Of a stretch of 64,000 nucleotides of DNA, positions 10,563-21,700 are shown in pieces; within the stretch, counting starts at the first letter, position 1; the number at the start of each line of letters is the position of its first letter. Source of the DNA: Chamaecrista fasciculata (taxonomy: Eukaryota; Streptophyta; Magnoliopsida; Fabales; Fabaceae); the NCBI GenBank assembly GCA_003254925.1, contig QANZ01049188.1, positions 344,093-408,092 of the forward strand. Reading direction: 5' to 3'. Under the pieces are notes generated by a model. It searched no databases. It saw nothing but the letters and a program-made list of their open reading frames with translations, and was not told the DNA's origin. Made by a program: the position numbers and the translations under genes.

Positions 10563-11924
10563 ATGGGGCAGGAGAATCCATCGACCCAGAAGAGGAGTAG
10601 TGGAGGTGGATTACCCACGACCACCGTCGCTAATGGCCGAGGCAGTAGGTTCGCCGCCTTACCTCGTGGCCGTCAGATCCAGAAAACCTTCAACAACGTC
10701 AAGATCACCATCCTCTGTGGCTTCGTTACCATCCTCGTTCTTCGTGGCACCATTGGGGTTAATTTTGGTGGCTCCGATGCCGATGCCGTTAACCAGAATC
10801 TCATCGAAGAGACGAACCGAATCCTCGCCGAGATCAGATCCGACAGTGATCCCTCCGATCCAGACGAACCTGCCGAGACCGAGCTCAATCTGAATGCGAC
10901 CTTCACGCTTGGGCCGAAGATCACGAATTGGGACGACGAGCGGAAGGCTTGGCTGGATCAGAATCCTGAGTTCCCGAATTATGTCAAAGGTAAAGCTCGA
11001 ATCCTACTCCTCACTGGTTCGCCTCCCAAGCCTTGTGATAATCCTATTGGGGATCATTATTTGTTGAAGTCGATAAAGAACAAGATTGATTACTGTAGAT
11101 TACATGGTATCGAAATCGTGTATAATTTGGCTCATCTGGATAAGGAACTTGCTGGGTATTGGGCAAAATTGCCTATGATTCGGCGGTTGATGTTGTCGCA
11201 TCCTGAGGTGGAATGGATTTGGTGGATGGATAGTGATGCTTTCTTTACCGACATGGTTTTTGAGCTTCCGTTATCCAAATATGATAAATATAACTTGGTT
11301 CTTCACGGCTACCCTGATCTGTTATTCGAGCAAAAGTCTTGGATTGCTGTGAATACAGGGAGCTTTTTGTTTCGGAATTGTCAGTGGTCTTTGGATTTGC
11401 TAGATACATGGGCTCCAATGGGTCCAAAGGGTCCTATTCGTGAAGAGGCAGGGAAGTTATTGACTGCAAATCTGAAGGGGAGACCTGCATTTGAGGCAGA
11501 TGATCAATCAGCATTGATATATTTATTGCTATCACAGAACGATAAATGGATGGATAAGGTGTTTCTTGAGAACTCATACTATTTGCATGGTTACTGGGCT
11601 GGTTTGGTGGATCGATATGAAGAGATGATTGAGAAGTATCATCCAGGTTTGGGTGATGAGAGGTGGCCATTTGTGACTCATTTTGTGGGTTGCAAGCCTT
11701 GTGGAAGCTATGGAGATTACCCAGTTGAGAGATGCCTGAGTAGCATGGAGAGGGCTTTCAATTTTGCAGATAACCAGGTGCTTAAGCTCTATGGGTTTAG
11801 GCATCGCGGTCTATTGAGCCCTAAAATCAAGAGAATCAGAAATGAGACTGTTACTCCTCTGGAGTTTGTAGATCAGTTTGATATACGAAGACATCCTGAA
11901 GGTAGTAGTGACTCCAAAAGCTAG
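10563..11924 (+). CDS. XXT5: Xyloglucan 6-xylosyltransferase XXT5 (GT34), 453 aa
   Basis: A Golgi glycosyltransferase that adds alpha-1,6-xylose from UDP-xylose to the glucan backbone of xyloglucan. The protein starts MGQENPSTQKRSSGGGLPTT, the XXT5-type N-terminus. One transmembrane anchor (about residues 46-66, KITILCGFVTILVLRGTIG) gives type II topology. The stem holds an XXT5-like NQNLIEETNRILAEIRSDSD. The GT34 catalytic domain has LLLTGSPPKPCDNPIGDHYL, the metal-binding DSD at residues 223-225 in WWMDSDAFF, NTGSFL, FEADDQSALIYLL and HFVGCKPCGSYGDYPVERC. There are no introns, as expected for XXT5. An in-frame ATG at 10539 would add 8 residues, but family proteins start at MGQ, so 10563 is chosen. 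XXT5 is clearly favoured over XXT1/2 by the N-terminus and the C-terminal KIKRIRNET segment. Confidence 0.97.
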   Translation: MGQENPSTQKRSSGGGLPTTTVANGRGSRFAALPRGRQIQKTFNNVKITILCGFVTILVLRGTIGVNFGGSDADAVNQNLIEETNRILAEIRSDSDPSDPDEPAETELNLNATFTLGPKITNWDDERKAWLDQNPEFPNYVKGKARILLLTGSPPKPCDNPIGDHYLLKSIKNKIDYCRLHGIEIVYNLAHLDKELAGYWAKLPMIRRLMLSHPEVEWIWWMDSDAFFTDMVFELPLSKYDKYNLVLHGYPDLLFEQKSWIAVNTGSFLFRNCQWSLDLLDTWAPMGPKGPIREEAGKLLTANLKGRPAFEADDQSALIYLLLSQNDKWMDKVFLENSYYLHGYWAGLVDRYEEMIEKYHPGLGDERWPFVTHFVGCKPCGSYGDYPVERCLSSMERAFNFADNQVLKLYGFRHRGLLSPKIKRIRNETVTPLEFVDQFDIRRHPEGSSDSKS

Positions 11925-13786
11925 CTGTAAAAAAATGTTCAAGGGAACACATTATAGGCGATTGTTTGAAGTGATTTGAAGAAAGTTCACAAGTTTGTTT
12001 GTTTTATTGTCATGGTACTTCTTTGAGAAAGTCGGGATAGAATTCTTTTATAAGTTATCTTCTGCTTCCTTCCTGCCATGTTTGAGTAATCAGCTAGCAC
12101 ATTAAATCATATTTACTGATCTGCTGTATACTGATCTTACGTTGTAATCTCCGTTGGGGGGCTTGGATCTATGAAATTATGATACTTTCACTTGACTTGA
12201 GTTTTGTTGTAATCATGATATTGATATGATTACTGGCACCCTTTTCTGCAATGTTTGACTTGCAAACCCTAGAATCTACTTTTCCTTAGGTAAACCATAT
12301 GAGATATTAAATGAAGCCAATTGTGGTAATTAGTGAATCCTTTTTGGTATATGAGTGGGATTTTACCTTAGCACAACAGACCAAAAAATAGTAAGTTACT
12401 TGGGTGGTTTCAACTCTCAAGTAAAAGCACTTTATTATACTACCAACAAAACAAGAAAAAACACATAATAATTGATCATTTGATTGTAAGAATTCGATCA
12501 AAAACCTTTTAATCAACACTATTGTCTTACCATTTAAGTTGAAAGAAAAAATTTAATCACAAAATTCATATTTTAAATATCAAACTTCTAAAATTATAAA
12601 CCTATTATGAGTATATACACACACAAACACTAATCACAATGCTTATTCATGCAACAGTATTTCTTTTAAAACTTTTAATTGCATTAGACTCAATTTTAAA
12701 GGAATGCTTGGTGAAAAGTGGAAACTATAGACAGTGGTATTCGATTACAACAAGATGCTACTCAAATAGCTTGTATCAAAGGGGGTTTGCTTCTTTTGTA
12801 TGACCTCCATAGTTTTAGGAGTGTGCATGTTTTCTTACCTCGGAATTCGGCTGTTATAGCTTTCATTTCATATCGTTCAAGAAAAAGAAACTGATGAAAC
12901 AAGAACACATTCCTGTGTTGCTGCGCACTCTTACACACTCGACCAGATTTCTTCTTCCTATCTCTACAAATTTGGGAGCAGATTCAATAAACTAGAAATT
13001 CTGTAAATTATGAGAATTTAATAGTTCAGTGCTTTGAATTTGTTTGTTTTTGAGTAATTCAATAAACTTCTGAGATCTCTACTTTACCGCTTCCTAGTGC
13101 AGCGTATCTACTCCCATACATTTTTTTACACTTTAGTGAGCCTTGAACCTTCAAACCTATGCACATCTCTTAAAAGTGAGAACAGGCGGAAGCCTAAGAA
13201 AAGGAGCATTGGGGAACAGTTTGATAATCTCAGCATAGTTTGAAGTTAAAAATATTAATGTTATTGAAAATAAACTTGACATGATTTGAGAAGATCGATG
13301 TTGAATATACAAGCGCAATAAACTTGGCGTTTCCCTGCTGAAAGCAGTCATTCATTCATGATCACGAGTATATGGTGATCAATAGTCTTGCCAGCCAGCC
13401 AGATCCATAATATAATAACCCTCAAAGTTGGCGGTTCCTTCATCAGACATTTTCTTCTAGGTTTAAGATGCCACCTTCTTCTGAATACATGTTCAATCGC
13501 TCTGTTCATTAACAAGATGATGTGTTGTTAAGAGTCACAGTTAGCTCTTTTGTCAAATCAGGTTACAGATAGACCAGATCCTGTGCAAGCCATGCAAAAA
13601 ATGTTAATTAAGGTATTTGAAAATAAAGACAAGGTAAACTAAAAGATATGGCAGCTAAAAGGTCAGTTAATGTCAAATAAGGCTCAATGAATGCTCTTAA
13701 CTAGTGTGTTGGGTGAATGTGACTTACAGAAGCTACTGTGGTCTGTGGTCACTTCCTTTAGCCAATTAATTTGCCAATTTCGCGGC
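11925..13786. other. Intergenic: XXT5 3' UTR and 3' side of the next gene
   Basis: The first 300 or so bases are probably XXT5 3' UTR. The remainder is AT-rich, with no coherent coding frame, no clear terminal inverted repeats and no RNA gene I recognise. A short CA-rich stretch near 12610-12630 is simple sequence. Confidence 0.5.
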
Positions 13787-15150
13787 CTAAGCTTTGTGAT
13801 GAGTTGCTAGTATCTCATTCATTTGAGCAATTTGTTGCAACAGTTTGGCAATTCTCTGGAAAATACAGAATTTCTAGTTAGTGGGACTGTGGGAGGACAC
13901 CATAGTAGAAATGGAAACCGCTGCAAAAGAATGTAAGCTTTCATGTGAAACAATCAATTGGAATCAGGTAAAGATCGTGCAGAGATATTCATGCCTACAT
14001 CTACATGCCAGAAGGAAATGCCTTGAGAAAACTAAAACAGTAGTAGAATGCTCTCATTTTCCTGTTGACTTCTCATTCATTAGAATTTATAATCCAAGCA
14101 AAACAAGAAGGTCGTTAGTTCCTTTGCCAAAAGTCTTACTTGAACATGGAACGCTCAAATTGGAGTGAGTACCAAGGATCAACCACTAGGTTTCGTCTTT
14201 GTCTAAACCAATGTCATCCTTAATGGGGGAAATTGAGAACACCCACTGTAATTTGAATCCCATGAAGTAATTCAAGATGCACTAAAGTGTATTTTTAAGA
14301 TTTCTTTTAGTTAGTTTATTTCGCAAAATGTATGTTATCAATACATTTCATCAAGGGTATGTTTGAATGGGGTTGAATGGAGAGGGGAGGAAGGGACAAA
14401 AATAAAAAAATTATGTTTAGAAGTTTTTATAGGGGAAAGTGGAGTGGATAAAGAGGGACACTTATACTAACCAAAAATAACATGTGTTCGCTCCATTCCA
14501 TTACTAATAACTTACAAACAAGATTAACAAGTGTCCATTCCTTTCCTCGTTAAAAACTCCCGAACAACATATCTACTCGGTCCATCACTCTATTAGTTTA
14601 ATGTCCTTTCCTCTCCATCTTCACTAAAAACCATTCTAATTCAACTTGAGGATAACACTGAACGAACCTCATCTTTCCGTTTAATAATGGCCGTCAGATG
14701 ATTCTCAACATGTATCTGCCTCCTCCTTCGCATCCAACGAAAAAACTGCAAGCACATCCACCATGAGATTACAAAGGAAGCAGCCGCGGATCCAATTGAC
14801 CAAATCGCCCCTCGGTTAGCAACATAATTTCGAAACGAAGTAACCAATGCAAAACCCTTGGAGCGCAAGATCTGGAAGCCAATACTCATCCACCAAGCGA
14901 AGTCGCCGGATTTCCGGAGCCGAGAATCGGAAGCCGGTGACGGAAATAGTACCGGAGTATCAGAATAGGACGACGGCGACGGCGGCGACGACGACGAGTA
15001 CAGCGAAGAGGAAGAGGAAGAAGGTGAGTCTGGGAATTCGCAATGTTGTTGAAAGGAGTGGGAAGGAATTTGGAGATTTTCGTGGTTAATTGGGGGAAAG
15101 ACGACGGAACAGTCATTATTGTGATTTTGAGCATCTCTGATAACCACCAT
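13787..15150 (-). CDS. Small plant membrane-anchored protein with C-terminal coiled coil, 2 exons
   Basis: Exon 1 runs 15150-14668 and exon 2 runs 13855-13787, joined by a GT-AG intron in phase 0. Unspliced, the frame would stop shortly after the donor (VRSVLSSS); splicing instead gives IIKRKDE followed by RIAKLLQQIAQMNEILATHH and a stop at 13789-13787. This fits a plant protein family I know only as uncharacterised: an N-terminal VVFPPINHENL motif, a serine-rich linker, a hydrophobic stretch (SIGSAAASFVISWWMCLQFF) before an RRRR cluster, then a short coiled coil. The start at 15150 (MVVIRDAQ) puts the FPPINHENL motif near the N-terminus as in the family. An in-frame ATG at 15264 would add 38 residues. 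Function is unknown; single-pass topology is inferred. Confidence 0.78.
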
Positions 15151-15394
15151 AGAATATTCTTCCAATTGGGTTTTCTTCTTGCTTCTCAATGAAATTGAAT
15201 GGAGCTGATGAAGATTCAGAGACTGGGTTTGTTCGAAATTCTCTGAAATTTGATCTTCCACCATTTCCGTATGGTACCTTCAGCCTAAGACCAAAATCTC
15301 TATCTTCTATATTTTCACCTGACACTAGCGCGACACTCTCGGCCTCAGGTTCCGTAGAAAGTTTCTTCTTCTTTTATTAGTCAAATGTTCAAGT

Positions 15395-15700
15395 TAGTCG
15401 TAAACATGTGCCTTTAAGTTCATTTTGGTCCTAAATGTTTTAAAATGTTTAAATTGATCTTAAATATTGTCATTTACTTTCATTTTGGTTCCAAACAACT
15501 GCATGTGGTCATAAGTCTCTTGTTTTAAGTTCTAATATGATGAGTTCAAAGCTATATGTCACTTTTGACGAGCACTCTCTTTATCTAGTTAGGATCATCA
15601 GCAAACGAGGTCAAATTGGGCCCGAAAGCATAAATGGGCTCAATAGTGAAAACAAACATTAAGGTTACTATATATTAAATGGCCATAATCATTAGTTACG
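15395..15700. repeat. Family E repeat, partial
   Basis: Words such as TTCATTTTGGTCCTAAATG, TTTTAAATTGATC and AACGAGGTCAAATTGG match family E copies elsewhere in the window. It appears to be a single arm or a decayed copy. A string of TGTGGCA/TGCCACAT words follows at 15745-15880 and forms short hairpins. Confidence 0.45.
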
Positions 15701-15967
15701 TTATTATAAAATAAATTTTGACATCATCAATTTAAATGTGTTCATGTGGCATTGTGCCATGTCAGATTTTTGGATGATGTGACAAAGAGCCACATCAGCA
15801 CTCTGTGGGACATGGTCACATGGCATAGTGCCACATCGTGTGATGGATGATGTGGCACTATGCCACCTCACATCATAATATCATATGACATGCCAGACCA
15901 AAGTACAAGGCTGCACAGAACTAAATTGTTTGTTTGATTTTTATATTTTGTTTTATTAATATATATA

Positions 15968-16466
15968 GGCAAAAGTATTAATTTTGTCCCCAAACTTTAC
16001 ACTAACTGTTAATTTCGTCCCCAAACTTTTTTTGCTGTCAACTTCGTCCCCAAACTTTACACAAGCTTTCAATTTCATCCCCAATCTTTTTTTTGCTGTC
16101 AATTTCGTCCCCAAACTTTACATCAACTGTCAATTTCGTCCCCGATCTTTCACATTTTCGTCAATTTTATCCTTTGACTAACTTCTTTTTAATAAATTAA
16201 CGAAAGAATGCATCTTATTTTCCAATCTAAGTTAGGATTTGAGTTTCTTTTTCTATCAATTTTACATTATATATCGTTAGCCACATAGATTTTGTCGTCA
16301 ATATTTAGCTAAAATAAGAGCAAAGGATAAAATTAACCAAAATGTGAAAGATTAGGGACGAAATTGACAGCAAAAAAATATTTAGGACGAAATTGACAGC
16401 AAATAAAGATTGGGGACGAAATTGACAGCAAGTGTAAAGTTTGGGGACGAAATAAATATTTTTACC
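15968..16466. mobile_element. Foldback element, family B copy 2
   Basis: The left end GGCAAAAGTATTAATTTTG and the right end AATAAATATTTTTACC are the same termini, somewhat decayed, as the copy at 6234-6761, and the interior is closely similar. It is flanked by ATATATATA on both sides, consistent with a 9-bp target duplication, although the AT context makes this weak evidence. It is non-coding. Confidence 0.82.
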
Positions 16467-17960
16467 ATATATATATATTTTTAAAATGGCGAAGTAAAGA
16501 AAACAAAATTACATATAGTAAATAGTAAATACCTTTTTACAGCTCAATATAAACATAGTTTCTAAAGATTCTTTTAATTTATTACTTACACGTAATGTTA
16601 TTCATTTAATTAGAAAAATCTTAATTACAACACTAACAAACATATGATGATCTCCTAGTGTGTGTCGTGTTACAAAATAACCCAAAGAGAATCTAAGAAA
16701 AGAGAAATGGGTTGAGAAACAAGAATGTTAATGTATATACCATTCGGCCCAATCGCAATATCAATGAATGAATAGATACAAAACACAGATTATATTCGTC
16801 CTTTAATTATTTGAGGGCACACATATATACATACAAATGAATGGGATATGAGTTGTGACTTGTGATTATGAATGAGCAATTCGGCTGCCAAGTAGGAAGA
16901 GGACGACGAAAGAGATGAATTATGAAGTTGACCATACCAAATGTGAAGCTTGAAGCCATTTAATTACACTTAATATATCATGATTTAGTCTATGTATTAC
17001 CACAACAGACAACACATTGTGATTTGTGAATAATGAATACAGAACAACTTATAACTATATATATAGTACTAGCTGGTTATGAGTTGTATATGTGAGTTTG
17101 ACCATCACATTCCGCCACGGAAAATAATCTTCTCTATTGTGGCGAAATCGCAAAATTGTCAGCTTTTATAGTGGGTCAAAATGTCAAATAATATTGTGAA
17201 TATCGTGATCGATGCATGGCATTGTGTAGATCAAATATTACAAACACAAATCCTCATCACAACACTACTGAGTTTTATGTCAATTCCCATTTCCAACGAC
17301 ATGTTTTTGTTGGTTTTTATTTGTATGATAATGAATTGAGTTAGTTAATTAATTATTTCTTAAAAAGTGGAGAGGTCAATCCCGTTGAAGTAAACGGCAA
17401 TTGAAGCAGACAGACAAAAATATAAGGTTTTGAGGTTGCTAGCAATGTATGTAATATTCATGCATGCTTTGTTACGTTGTTGCTAATGTTAATTAACTGT
17501 TAAAGCCTTGGCAATGGTATTATCGCGAAATATATGGAGACACGACGGGTGACAAGACAACAACACTCAACCTCACAAATATATATATGCACATCATTAT
17601 TATTTTTGTGGTTCATATATATTCCACAGCAATTATTAGAATGCATGAATGGTCCAGTTGAAAAGAAAACTATATATAAAGGCTATAATCGATAAAAAAA
17701 AAAAAGAGAACATGAGAGAAATTTAAGTAGAGTTTAAATCATTTTATATTTGATATGATGATTGAAAATGTTTTATGACAAAAGTATATACAGTCTTACT
17801 TTTTTTTTTCCCAATTACAAAGATATGGGGAGAGGGTCAAAGTCAAAGCAAAGTTGTCGTGTGATGTTTGTCGGACATTTTGCTCTATCAGCATCTATTA
17901 TTCTCTGATGCATTGCCGTTCGAAAGTCAAAATCTAAGACGGCTCTCTATTCTAAATTTT
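16467..17960. other. Intergenic AT-rich stretch
   Basis: There are no coherent coding frames or RNA genes, and no transposon ends that I can pair. Short AT microsatellites occur near 17058 and 17580. Confidence 0.45.
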
Positions 17961-17964
17961 AAGG

Positions 17965-18088
17965 GTAAATTACAAAATAGGGTCCTGTGGTTTGGCCCCG
18001 TTTCAGATAGGGTACATGTGGTTTGAAAAGTTTCAAATTGGGGCCTGAGGTTTACGCCGTTTGCAAAATGGGGTCTAGGTGGTTTTGN
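17965..18088. repeat. GGGTAAATTACA-type repeat arm, truncated at an N
   Basis: Starts GGGTAAATTACAAAATAGGG and continues with repeated units around GTGGTTTG. This is the outward-reading form of the GGTACC-word repeats at 5030 and 50185. It stops at the single N at 18088, after which the sequence is unrelated, so the copy may be cut by an assembly join. Confidence 0.55.
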
Positions 18089-18167
18089 TATAATTTATAA
18101 AAATCCCCACGAATAACAGCCTCAAATATTATACCGAAATAATAAATATATTAATCAATCGTAATTT

Positions 18168-18600
18168 ATCCATCAAAGTGTATTTTTTGTCTCATAATTT
18201 TTATTTAGGTCTTAATTCAATTTTATATTTTTTTTTCGTTGTATTTTTAGTCTTATATCTTTTGCTCAAATTGCATATTTAGTCCCGTATCTCGTTTGGT
18301 CCCATATTTTATTTGTCAGGTTACAAAATTAGTCTCATATCTTTGCAAAAAGTTTTACTATCAGTCTCACCTAACTTGAAGATATATGACTAATTATGCA
18401 CCTAACCCAAAGATGAAATTGATTCTGCAACCTGATTAAAAGATATGAAATCAATTTTTCAACCTAATCTAAAGATAACACGAGACCAAATCTACAACCT
18501 AAGTAAAAGATATGAGACTAAAAGTGCAACAAAAAATATTATGAGACCAAATTGAGACCTGAGAAAAAATTAAGGGACTAAAAGTAATTTCCGCTTGATA
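18168..18600. mobile_element. Foldback element, family A copy 3
   Basis: The left arm contains TTAGTCTTATATC and TTTAGTCCCGTATC words. The right arm mirrors them (AAGATATGAGACTAAAAGTG, AGACCAAATTGAGACC). The flanks ATATATTAATC and ATATATTTAATC are similar and may be a decayed duplication. The element lies about 190 bases upstream of the next gene's start. Confidence 0.6.
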
Positions 18601-18700
18601 TATTTAATCGTTTTATGATTGGACAGAGAGAGAGAGAAAAGACGTAGAAGAATTTAGTCCGTGTATGAAATGAAAGGACAGAGAAGCGAACACGACGCTT

Positions 18701-18710
18701 CTATATATTT
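18701..18710 (+). promoter_or_regulatory. TATA-like box upstream of the RING-LON gene
   Basis: CTATATATTT lies 83-92 bases before the ATG at 18793 and is followed by a CT-rich leader. Position and sequence fit a plant TATA box with a short 5' UTR. This is inference from sequence only. Confidence 0.45.
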
Positions 18711-18792
18711 TCTGAGCTCCCTTTCCTCTTTTCTCTCTACGCTTCAGTTTCTAAACGAGCTTAGCTTCCTTCCACTACACGCTCTGCTTTCA

Positions 18793-21700
18793 ATGGCGGT
18801 GGATTCAGCTTCTTTTTCTTCAGCTCTGCTCACCATGGACGTTCTCGATGATGTCGATAACTACGTTTGGGTTAGTCCCCTTCTCTTCGCTTCTTTCGTT
18901 GCTCGCAAAATGTATACATGGAATCCAAGGCCATTTATGGTTTTGGGAATTTTGATGTATTTATTACTTGTTTTTATGTTACTTATGCTCCGTGAAAAAT
19001 GAAAATACACTTTCCCCCTTTTACTCTCGTCTTTTTTATCACTCTTTTTCGGTTTTGAATTGTGATTTTTGGTAGTAACATATACTGGAAGAATCGAATT
19101 CTACTGTTAAATGTATCATTCTTCCACGACCCTTCTCCTTTTATTATTTCTACTGAAGAAGTGAAACACGAAAATACGGATTTCTTCTTATTACTTCAAC
19201 TGATCAAGTCTCTGAGTATAATTATTATCTAGGTTCTGATTAGGTTGCTTGCTGGTATTTTTGATTACTGGGAATTTAAAATAACCAATTGACTTTCCAT
19301 CAGGCATAGTTTAATATCTGTTCTGAACAGATAGCTGCACACAGGTCTTCCTTTCTTTCAAATCTGCTTCTCTTATTTTTACTCTTTTTAATTGTGTCTG
19401 GTTGTGGAAAGGATATACGAAAAAGCCAAGACCCTTGTTAGGTCTCTTCCCTTTTTTTTTTAATCATTTGACTGATCCTTTGGCTGGTGAGAAATTCGAG
19501 GACAAGAAAAGACAATAGAAATGTGATTGTATATTTCTGATTTTCTGTGCTGTTTTTCTGCCATGGACTGATGGCTTTCCGTACATGCCGCTTCAATTTT
19601 TTATTTTGTGAAGAATCATATTTTTATGGCATACGCTTCATAAGTTGGGCTTTAGGTGTATTTTTCTTGCTGTTAATCACAAATTTTGAAAGCACCGTAA
19701 CAAGTATAGTATCTTTTCATATTTTCTACTTGCTTATAAAACATTCAACATGGATTTTTGAATTTATATTTCAACAAACCAGCAATCTTTTTGAGATGTC
19801 AACAGAGTAATGTAAACACTTGAGTTTTACCTGGATTGCAGTCATATGGACCAGATGGTTTGGCATGGGACACGTACCATCATGTTTTTGAACTAGTGCA
19901 GAATGGAAACATGTCATTTCGAGAGAACCGGATGGAAGAGGTGACATATCATTTCAGTATCAATATTATATTTGTTGCTTTGTGAATTGTTCTTTCAAAT
20001 GCAGCTTATCTACATGCAGTGATCGGCTATCATTAATGTTTTTCTTCTCCCTCTGTAGTTAATCATAGATGGGTAATGTACATGAGAGTATTGGAGTGTG
20101 ATCCAGTCATCCAGTTAAGATTTCAGATTTTGAATGAATTTGCACATGAAAGTGTTGGTTCATCATATATAGCTTTATGTCATGAAATTTGGAAATATTA
20201 ACTTGGAAATAGCACCTGTACAGGCTATAGCCATGGACAAAGTAGTCAAGGAAAATTTCTATTAATAAGGTTTATAGAGCAAATGTAGGGGGAGAAAAAG
20301 AGAGAAGAAGAAGAGTTAGAAGACTTTGTTCCTTCTTGTAGTTGTTACAGATCCATCAATATAAGGAGATATTTGGTACTCTGGTTTCTTTATTCTTAGT
20401 TTCTTACATTCTTTTAAAGATTATGAGTTTATGACATTTGAAACATATTAATGCAGTAATACCAGGTAATGTTTTATAAAGAAGACAAAGCTTTTTCCTT
20501 GGGGATCATTTGATAGTCCCATACTCTCATTGTTTTGAATAGTTATGAGATGCTTCTAAAAGTGGGGCATGCCTATTCCTTGAATATTAGTGTTTTATCT
20601 TATGTCCATGTACCGAAAACAGGCATTTATTTCTAGTATCTAAGGTGAAGTCAAAGTTTAAGGTATACTAAATGCCTCCATAGTTGAATTTGATTCTAAA
20701 TTCTTTCGTTCATGTCATTGCTTAATCTTAATTATATTATTCTATCATATCTAGCATAATACCTAGTGAGAAAAGGCTTTGGTTGTTGTTGTTGTAGATC
20801 TGTCAGTCATAATCTTGTAGTTTGCAAATGTTTCCAAATAGATCATATTGTTGTTATCAAATACTAGAGGCAAGTTACTTTTAGCTAAAATTTGTGGAAA
20901 GTTTTGACAAAAAGCAGGATGCTTATTCAGTACCTTCATACTTCATAGAGTTTTAATGATTTAATGACTTGCCTTTTTCCGGTTTTGTTTTCTGGAATTC
21001 AAATGTAGTTGTATTGGTATCAATTATCAGGCCCTCATTGTATTGTTGGATCACCTTGACGAATGATGATTTAATGCTTCACAACTTGTTTTGTGTGGGA
21101 TACACAAAGTGTTAGTTTAAGCAATATGTCATGTTTTGGTGCCAAAAAGTTTCACTTATTACACTTGGAAAAGGATGCAGTTTTCTTTACTAGTTTAATA
21201 GTCTTCTTGAGGAACATAAGAGGCATTTTATGGATAATATTTGAAATGATTCAATATTACACAAGGCATTTAAATGCCCTGTATCACATCCTTCTAGTGC
21301 TGATATTCAATATTTTTTATTCAGGCGATCAACTTTTACTCAAGAGCAAACAGCATCAAATCTGGAGATCCTATTATCCTCAGCAACCGATGTATTGCTT
21401 ATCTTAGGTTAAGCTTGGTTCAACAATGAATTTTAAGTCTATTAATTACAACCTTTTTTGTTGTTATGAGTCTGATTTTGTAAACTTTGTTGATCCCATG
21501 ACAATCACGGTATCCTTCAACCAGGATTAGCAAATTCTTAAAATTCAGATCTCCATCAGCTTCAGAATATAAACCATTGAGTGGGCTTGATCCTACTATA
21601 CATGCTGAAGTATGTTCTTTCGATTATGTTTATCATGCTGAAAACACCATCTTTCTGAATTGATTTGTATTTAATAAGTTAAATGTTGACATTTTCAGCT

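Noticed and set aside
13881-14168. 95-codon plus-strand open frame next to exon 2 of the small membrane protein gene
   Set aside because: It lies in the intron of the minus-strand gene, has no recognisable family and no supporting splice or start context.
18661-19002. A 113-residue protein starting at 18661
   Set aside because: It reads through the TATA-like region and past the exon 1 donor at 18871; the conserved gene starts at 18793 and splices.
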